This document shows, one piece after another, positions 59,277 to 64,000 of a DNA stretch of 64,000 nucleotides (its first letter is position 1; each line of letters begins with the position of its first letter). A program made the position numbers and the translations under genes. Below the pieces are notes generated by a model. That model did not search any database. It was not told the origin of the DNA and saw only the letters and a program-made list of their open reading frames with translations. The DNA is from JAICSD01 sp035637115 (GTDB lineage: Bacteria; Acidobacteriota; Vicinamibacteria; Vicinamibacterales; 2-12-FULL-66-21): NCBI GenBank assembly GCA_035637115.1, contig DASPXV010000129.1, positions 19,348 to 83,347 of the forward strand, written 5' to 3'.

Positions 59277-60481
59277 TGACGTCGCAGGATCCCATTGCCG
59301 TTGACGCGCAGCACGTGCTGCAGGTGTACCGTCGCGCGCCCGTCGTGTTCGAGTCGGGGAAAGGCTGCGCGCTCTTCACGCGTGAGGGAGAGCGCTACCT
59401 GGACTTGATCTCGGGCGTCGGCGTCGCCTCGCTCGGTCACGCGCATCCCGCGCTGGCCCGCGCGATCGCCGACCAGGCGGCAACGCTGCTGCACACGTCG
59501 AACCTCTTTCATCATCCACTGCAGGCGGAACTCGCGTCGCAGCTCGCGACGCTCTCGGGGCTGCCCCGCGCATTCTTCTGCAACAGCGGCGCGGAAGCCG
59601 TCGAAGCGTGCCTCAAGTTCTCGCGCCGGTTCTGGCACGCCCAGGGAACGCCGCGCACGAAGTTCGTCGCGTTCGATCACTCGTTCCACGGCAGGACGAT
59701 GGGCGCGGTATCGGTCACGTGGGATGAACACTACCGGACGCCATTCGCTCCGCTCGTGCCGGGCGTCGTGTTCGTGAGCCCTCTGGATTCAGCCGCCATT
59801 GCGGCTGCCATCACGCCGGATACAGCGGCCGTGATCGTCGAGCCGATACAAGGGGAAGGGGGCGTGCGTCCGCTGCCGCAAACCGCCGCCGACGCTATCT
59901 CCGCGGGCTGCCGGCGCACGGGTGCGTTGCTGATCGCCGACGAAGTGCAGTGCGGGCTCGGGCGCACCGGCCGCGCGGTCTACTCCCCCGTGCTCGGCCT
60001 CGAGCCGGACCTGATGGCGCTCGGCAAGGCGCTTGGCGCGGGAATCCCGGTCGGCGCGGCGATGTTCTCGGATCGCGTCGCCGCGACGGCAAAGCCGGGG
60101 GACCACGGCAGCACCTACGGCGGCAACCTGCTCGCGTGCCGTGCGGCGCTCGTGTTCCTGCACGAGCTGACCGCGAACGGCCTGATGGACCACGTGGCAC
60201 GCGTCGGGGCGCATCTCGAGCGCGGCCTGCGTGCCGTCGCATCGCGGCAGCCGGCGATCACCTCGGTGCGCGGCGCCGGCGTCATGTGGGGACTGGAACT
60301 CGATCGGCCGGCCGCGTCCGTCGTGGATGCGGCGCGCGAGCGGCGGCTGCTCATCAATCGGACGTCCGACACCGTCCTGCGGCTGCTGCCGCCGTTCGTG
60401 ATCACGGAACAGGAAATCGACGAGGCGCTGCCGCTGCTCGAAGCGGCGATCGCCTCGGCGGTGGAGGGGTCAAAGGCATGA
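59270..60481 (+). CDS. argD: Acetylornithine aminotransferase
   Basis: A 403-residue class III PLP aminotransferase. Conserved stretches are FCNSGAEAVEACLKFSRRFW, FDHSFHGRTMGAVSVT, IVEPIQGEGGVRPL, LIADEVQCGLGRTGR, and the PLP Lys in LMALGKALGAGIPVG. The start may be ATG 59270 or ATG 59276; the latter overlaps the argB stop by TGATG, a junction used repeatedly in this genome. The 3' end overlaps the GNAT gene by 4 bp. Confidence 0.93.
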   Translation: MLMTSQDPIAVDAQHVLQVYRRAPVVFESGKGCALFTREGERYLDLISGVGVASLGHAHPALARAIADQAATLLHTSNLFHHPLQAELASQLATLSGLPRAFFCNSGAEAVEACLKFSRRFWHAQGTPRTKFVAFDHSFHGRTMGAVSVTWDEHYRTPFAPLVPGVVFVSPLDSAAIAAAITPDTAAVIVEPIQGEGGVRPLPQTAADAISAGCRRTGALLIADEVQCGLGRTGRAVYSPVLGLEPDLMALGKALGAGIPVGAAMFSDRVAATAKPGDHGSTYGGNLLACRAALVFLHELTANGLMDHVARVGAHLERGLRAVASRQPAITSVRGAGVMWGLELDRPAASVVDAARERRLLINRTSDTVLRLLPPFVITEQEIDEALPLLEAAIASAVEGSKA

Positions 60482-61041
60482 ACATTCAGCTGCGTACCGG
60501 CGTTGCGTCCGACGCAACGGCGATTCACAACCTGATCACGGCGAATCTCAGCGCCGGCCACCTGCTTCCCCGCACGTTTGACGACGTCGAGTCGCACGCG
60601 CAGCGTTTCGTCGTGGCCGTCGCCGACGACAAGGTCATCGGCTGCGGCGAGCTCGCACCGCTTAGCACTGAGGTCGCGGAAGTCCGGTCGCTGGTCGTGG
60701 ACGAGGCGAGCCGCGGCCAGCACGCCGGTGTGGCCCTGGTCACCGCGCTCGCGGATCGCGCCCGCGAGCTCGGCTACGTGACGCTCTGCGCGTTCACGCA
60801 CCAGCCGTCGCACTTCGTCCGCCTCGGCTTCTCCATCGTCCCGCACGTGTGGGTGCCGGAGAAGATCGCACTCGACTGTGTCGGCTGCAGCCAGTTCCGT
60901 CACTGCGGCCAGTACGCGGTGACGCTGGCGTTGCGTGCCGGCGCCGGGCTTCGGCTCGAGCAGACCGCGCCGCCGTCGCGCGCCGTGGCCGCGCCGCGCG
61001 CGAGTGTCGAACGCCTGCGGCTGCTGCCCATCACGGCATGA
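60478..61041 (+). CDS. GNAT acetyltransferase, probable short ArgA (N-acetylglutamate synthase)
   Basis: A 187-residue GNAT-family protein: an N-terminal acceptor half (DATAIHNLITANLSAGHLLP), acetyl-CoA region EVRSLVVDEASRGQHAGVAL with motif A (R/Q-x-x-G-x-A-like), then HFVRLGFSIVPHVWVPEKIA, seen in ArgA-type acetyltransferases, followed by DCVGCSQFRHCGQYAVTLAL. It sits between argD and argJ with overlapping starts and stops on both sides, so a role in making N-acetylglutamate is very likely. The Cys-rich segment is typical of the short NAGS group. Confidence 0.82.
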   Translation: MNIQLRTGVASDATAIHNLITANLSAGHLLPRTFDDVESHAQRFVVAVADDKVIGCGELAPLSTEVAEVRSLVVDEASRGQHAGVALVTALADRARELGYVTLCAFTHQPSHFVRLGFSIVPHVWVPEKIALDCVGCSQFRHCGQYAVTLALRAGAGLRLEQTAPPSRAVAAPRASVERLRLLPITA

Positions 61042-62261
61042 CGGTCGCCAACGTGGCTGTCAAATCGATTGACGGCAGCGTCTCGGCGCCCGCGGAATTT
61101 CGCTCCGCGGGCGTGGCCTGCGGCATCAAGAAGACAGCCGCGCTGGATCTTGCGTTGATCGTGAGCGACACGCCGGCCTCCGCCGCCGCGGTCTTCACGA
61201 CGAACAAGGCGCAGGCGGCGCCGGTGCTCGTCTCACGCGCGCGCCTCCGCGCTTCGGCCGGCCGCGCACGCGTGATTGCAATTAATAGCGGCTGCGCGAA
61301 TGCGTGCACGGGCCCTGAGGGACTGGGCACAGCCGAAGCGATGGCGGACGCCGCGGCCAGGGCAGCAGGCGTTCCGCCAGCAGAGGTCTTGATCGCGTCC
61401 ACGGGTGTCATCGGCGTCACGCTGGATCGCGATCGTGTGCTGTCCGGCATCGCCGCCGGCAGCACCGCGTTGTCGCGTGACGGCGGCCCGGCGGCAGCGC
61501 GGGCGATTATGACGACGGATCCGTTCCCGAAGGAATCCGCCGTCGAACTGACGACGCCGTTCGGCACGTTCCGTGTCGGCGGAATCGCGAAGGGCTCTGG
61601 AATGATCGAGCCGCTGATGGCGACGATGCTCGGCGTGGTTACAACGGACGCGGCGGTGGAGCCGGCGCTGCTGCAACGCGCGCTGACGGCCGTCACGGAC
61701 GTGACGTTCAACGCGATCACCGTGGACGGCGAGTGCTCGACCAATGACTGCGTGTTCGCGCTGGCGAACGGGGCGAGCGGCGTGACGCTGGGCGAGCCGC
61801 ACTTCGATCTGCTGGTCGAGGCGCTGCGCCTGGTATGCGAACCCCTGGCGATCGGTATCGTCCGCGGTGGCGAGGGAGCGACGAAGCTCGTGACGGTGGA
61901 AGTAACGGGCGCACGTACGGCTGTCGAAGCGAAGCGCGCCGCACGCGCGATCGCGAATTCTCCGCTGGTCAAAACGGCGGTGCACGGTGCGGATCCGAAC
62001 TGGGGACGACTTGTTGCGGTCGCGGGCCGGGCAGGTGTGGACTTCGAACTCGATCGCGCGAAGGTCCGGATCGGCGACGTTGAGTTGTTTGCTGGCGGGC
62101 GCCCGTTCGACGAGCGCGCCGCAGAAGCGTCGGAGCACCTGCAGGGGCGCGACGTGCTGCTGCAGGTCGATCTCGGAACGGGCGCGAGCGGCGCGGCGCG
62201 GATGTGGACGTGCGACCTCAGCGCCGATTACGTAAAGATCAACGCGGAGTATCGAACATGA
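61038..62261 (+). CDS. argJ: Glutamate N-acetyltransferase / ornithine acetyltransferase
   Basis: A 407-residue enzyme that transfers acetyl groups from acetylornithine to glutamate. It is made as a precursor cut before a Thr: GMIEPLMATMLGVVTTDAA, with Thr near residue 202. Also conserved are AINSGCANACTGPEG, TTNKAQAAPV, and DPNWGRLVAVAGRAG. It recycles acetyl groups, explaining why no argE is needed. It overlaps the GNAT gene by 4 bp (ATGA) and argF by 4 bp. Confidence 0.94.
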   Translation: MTVANVAVKSIDGSVSAPAEFRSAGVACGIKKTAALDLALIVSDTPASAAAVFTTNKAQAAPVLVSRARLRASAGRARVIAINSGCANACTGPEGLGTAEAMADAAARAAGVPPAEVLIASTGVIGVTLDRDRVLSGIAAGSTALSRDGGPAAARAIMTTDPFPKESAVELTTPFGTFRVGGIAKGSGMIEPLMATMLGVVTTDAAVEPALLQRALTAVTDVTFNAITVDGECSTNDCVFALANGASGVTLGEPHFDLLVEALRLVCEPLAIGIVRGGEGATKLVTVEVTGARTAVEAKRAARAIANSPLVKTAVHGADPNWGRLVAVAGRAGVDFELDRAKVRIGDVELFAGGRPFDERAAEASEHLQGRDVLLQVDLGTGASGAARMWTCDLSADYVKINAEYRT

Positions 62262-63211
62262 GCGCTCACAGCATGCCTGCCATGACGTGGCAGCCGACGC
62301 AGTTCCTGTCCGTTCTCGATCTCACGCACGCGGAGCTGGAGTCGTGCCTCTCGCTTGCCGCCTCGATGAAGACGGCGCGCCGCGCGAACCGCGGCCACGT
62401 GACGCCGCTCGCCGGCCACCACGTCGCGCTGCTGTTCGACAAGCCGTCGCTGCGCACGCGGTTGACGTTCATGATCGCGGTTCGCGAGCTCGGCGGCGAC
62501 GTCATCGAGCCGCCGGCGGATGTCGCGCTCGGCGGTCGCGAGTCGATCGAAGACGTCGCGCGCAACCTCGAACGCTGGGTCTACGGCGCCGTGATTCGGA
62601 CCTTTGAGCAGGAGCGCCTCGAGCGATTCGCCGCGGCAGCGCCGCGATTGCGCGTCGTGAACGCACTCACGGACGAAGAGCATCCCTGCCAGGCGCTGGC
62701 CGACTGCCAGACCCTGCTCGAGCACTGGGGTTCGCTCAGGGACCGCACGATCGCGTTCGTCGGCGACGGCAACAACGTCGCCGCGTCGCTCGCGCAGGCC
62801 GCCGCGATGCTCGGGGGCACTGTCATCGTCGCTTCACCGAACGGTTACGAGCTGCCGCCGTCCGTTCGCGAGTCGGTAGCACGGGTGGCGCGATTCGGCG
62901 GCGGCGTGCGCGTGACGAACGATCCGGTAGAAGCGGTGTCGGGTGCGAACGCTGTCTACACGGATGTCTGGACCTCGATGGGACAGGAGACTGAGGCGGC
63001 GACGCGTCACGAGTTGTTCATGCCGTACCAGGTGAACGGGGCGCTGATGGCGCGCGCGCCCGAAGACGCGATCTTCATGCACTGCCTGCCCGCGCATCGT
63101 GGCGACGAGGTCACGGACGAAGTGATGGACTCGCCGATGTCCGTCGTTTTCGAGCAATCGGAAAACCGGCTGCACTCGCAGAAGGCGCTGCTCGCGCTGC
63201 TCGCGGGATAG
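62258..63211 (+). CDS. argF: Ornithine carbamoyltransferase
   Basis: A 317-residue transcarbamylase. The carbamoyl-phosphate motif is LFDKPSLRTRLTF (62-68), a Leu variant of the usual KxSTRTR seen in several bacterial enzymes. HPCQALADCQTLLEH, IAFVGDGNNVAASLAQA, VYTDVWTSMGQE and FMHCLPAHRGDEV (the HCLP motif) follow. These residues fit ornithine rather than N-acetylornithine carbamoyltransferase. It is the last gene of the operon. A start at an internal ATG (MTWQPT) is possible. Confidence 0.93.
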   Translation: MSAHSMPAMTWQPTQFLSVLDLTHAELESCLSLAASMKTARRANRGHVTPLAGHHVALLFDKPSLRTRLTFMIAVRELGGDVIEPPADVALGGRESIEDVARNLERWVYGAVIRTFEQERLERFAAAAPRLRVVNALTDEEHPCQALADCQTLLEHWGSLRDRTIAFVGDGNNVAASLAQAAAMLGGTVIVASPNGYELPPSVRESVARVARFGGGVRVTNDPVEAVSGANAVYTDVWTSMGQETEAATRHELFMPYQVNGALMARAPEDAIFMHCLPAHRGDEVTDEVMDSPMSVVFEQSENRLHSQKALLALLAG

Positions 63212-63252
63212 CGGTTCGCAGTTCGTGGGAAGAGGTGCTACGCTCCGGCCTG

Positions 63253-64000
63253 ATGCGCCAGGTCGTGATCCCGCGGCACGGGGGCGCGGACGTCTTCGAA
63301 GTCCGCGAGAGTCCCGATCCGGTTCCCGGCGAGGGTGAAGTCCGCATCCGCGTCCGGGCCGCCGGAATCAACTTCGCCGACATCCTTGCCCGCATCGGCC
63401 TCTACCCGGACGCTCCGAAACCTCCTGTCGTCGTCGGCTATGAAGTTGCGGGGGTCGTTGACGCCGTCGGGGCCGGTGTCACCGCGCCGCATGAAGGAGA
63501 TCGTGTCGTTGCGCTCACGCGCTTCGGCGGCTATTCCGACTGCGTGGTCGTTCCTGCCGCGCAGGCGTATCGGTTTCCCGATCGCCTGAGCGACGCGGAG
63601 GCCGCCGCGGTTCCCGTCACATACCTTACGGCCGCCATCGCGCTGTACCGGATGGCGGCCATCACTGCCGGAGAAACGGTCCTCGTGCACAATGCGGGCG
63701 GTGGACTTGGCATTGCGGCTATGCAACTGGCGCGGCTGCGCCGCGTCACTGTCATCGGCACCGCGTCCGCCGCGAAGCACGACGCGCTGCGCAGCTTCGG
63801 CGTCGACTACGCAATCGACTACCGGCACAGCGATGTCGAGCGGGAGGTGAAGCGTTTCACAAAAGGGCGTGGCGTGGACGTGATTCTCGATCCCCTGGGA
63901 GGCAGCAGTTTCGGCGCAAGCTATCGCATGCTGGCGCCACTCGGTCGGCTGGTCATGCTCGGCGTCTCGTCGATGTCGGGCGAACGGCGCAACACGTGGC
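63253..64000 (+). CDS. Quinone oxidoreductase-like MDR protein (zeta-crystallin type), 5' part
   Basis: The first 249 residues of a medium-chain dehydrogenase/reductase; the gene runs off the right window edge. The N-terminal GroES-like domain (RVRAAGINFADILARIGLYP, VVGYEVAGVVDAVGAGV) lacks catalytic-zinc Cys residues, as in NADPH:quinone reductase. The nucleotide-binding domain has VLVHNAGGGLGIAAMQLARL, and DVILDPLGGSSF follows. VAT1/zeta-crystallin-like members reduce quinones or enones. A TACGCT box lies eight bases before the ATG and no Shine-Dalgarno is clear. Confidence 0.88.
   Translation, partial: MRQVVIPRHGGADVFEVRESPDPVPGEGEVRIRVRAAGINFADILARIGLYPDAPKPPVVVGYEVAGVVDAVGAGVTAPHEGDRVVALTRFGGYSDCVVVPAAQAYRFPDRLSDAEAAAVPVTYLTAAIALYRMAAITAGETVLVHNAGGGLGIAAMQLARLRRVTVIGTASAAKHDALRSFGVDYAIDYRHSDVEREVKRFTKGRGVDVILDPLGGSSFGASYRMLAPLGRLVMLGVSSMSGERRNTW

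Overview
The window is a GC-rich, gene-dense piece of bacterial chromosome. The gene content (Tad/Flp pilus, DUF1800/DUF1501 pair, SYLF protein, many secreted hydrolases, RND efflux, arginine genes ending in argJ and argF) fits an Acidobacteriota genome, possibly of the Vicinamibacteria type. That placement is inference from gene content; no rRNA or other marker gene is present. No tRNA, CRISPR array, integrase or complete insertion sequence was seen. Genes overlap heavily (ATGA, GTGA, TTGA and TGATG junctions), and most converging genes abut or overlap.

Layout. 1-5.0 kb: Tad/Flp pilus genes on the minus strand (two Flp pilins, prepilin peptidase, TadE, CpaB, and a secretin cut by the window edge). 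They diverge from a small membrane protein and a pseudo-receiver protein; both sides have very good sigma-54 (-24/-12) promoters. 5.0-10.7 kb: a SNF2-type helicase and a large adenine-specific DNA methyltransferase, resembling the DrmD/DrmMI pair of class 1 DISARM but without drmABC, preceded by a third sigma-54-like site. 10.7-19.2 kb: a sulfur-metabolism block: a fused FeS/NrfD subunit, a cytoplasmic molybdopterin oxidoreductase (SoeA/PsrA type), a GAF protein, a TauE/SafE exporter with DUF1634 partner, a persulfide dioxygenase-rhodanese fusion, and a cysteine-dioxygenase-like protein. 19.2-28.8 kb: SYLF protein, PanE, two APC permeases, two amidohydrolases (one lacking its metal ligands), an M14 carboxypeptidase and a membrane protein.

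28.8-34.5 kb: a Rieske oxygenase, a GcvT-family protein and two tandem PYROXD2-like flavoproteins, suggesting catabolism of an N-methylated compound. 34.5-39.8 kb: DUF1800/DUF1501 pair, a D-threonine-aldolase-like enzyme, a lone BMC-H microcompartment shell protein, a MerR-type regulator and a pterin dehydratase. 39.8-46.7 kb: a four-copy 32-bp palindromic repeat, then a TetR regulator with its operator, an RND adaptor, and a 1582-residue protein joining an RND pump to a TolC-like outer-membrane factor across an internal signal peptide. 46.7-54.4 kb: a long inverted repeat, ThiO, an 87-bp tandem repeat, a YjbQ-like protein with a long extension, YihY, secreted proteins, a PLP decarboxylase and an outer-membrane barrel. 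54.4-63.2 kb: the arginine pathway, argH-argG-argR diverging from argC-argB-argD-GNAT-argJ-argF around an AT-rich ArgR control region. The window ends inside a quinone-oxidoreductase-like gene.

The observations most worth following are the RND-TolC fusion, the helicase-methyltransferase pair with a sigma-54-like site, the three clustered sigma-54 sites, the sulfur block, the orphan BMC shell gene, and the repeat families.
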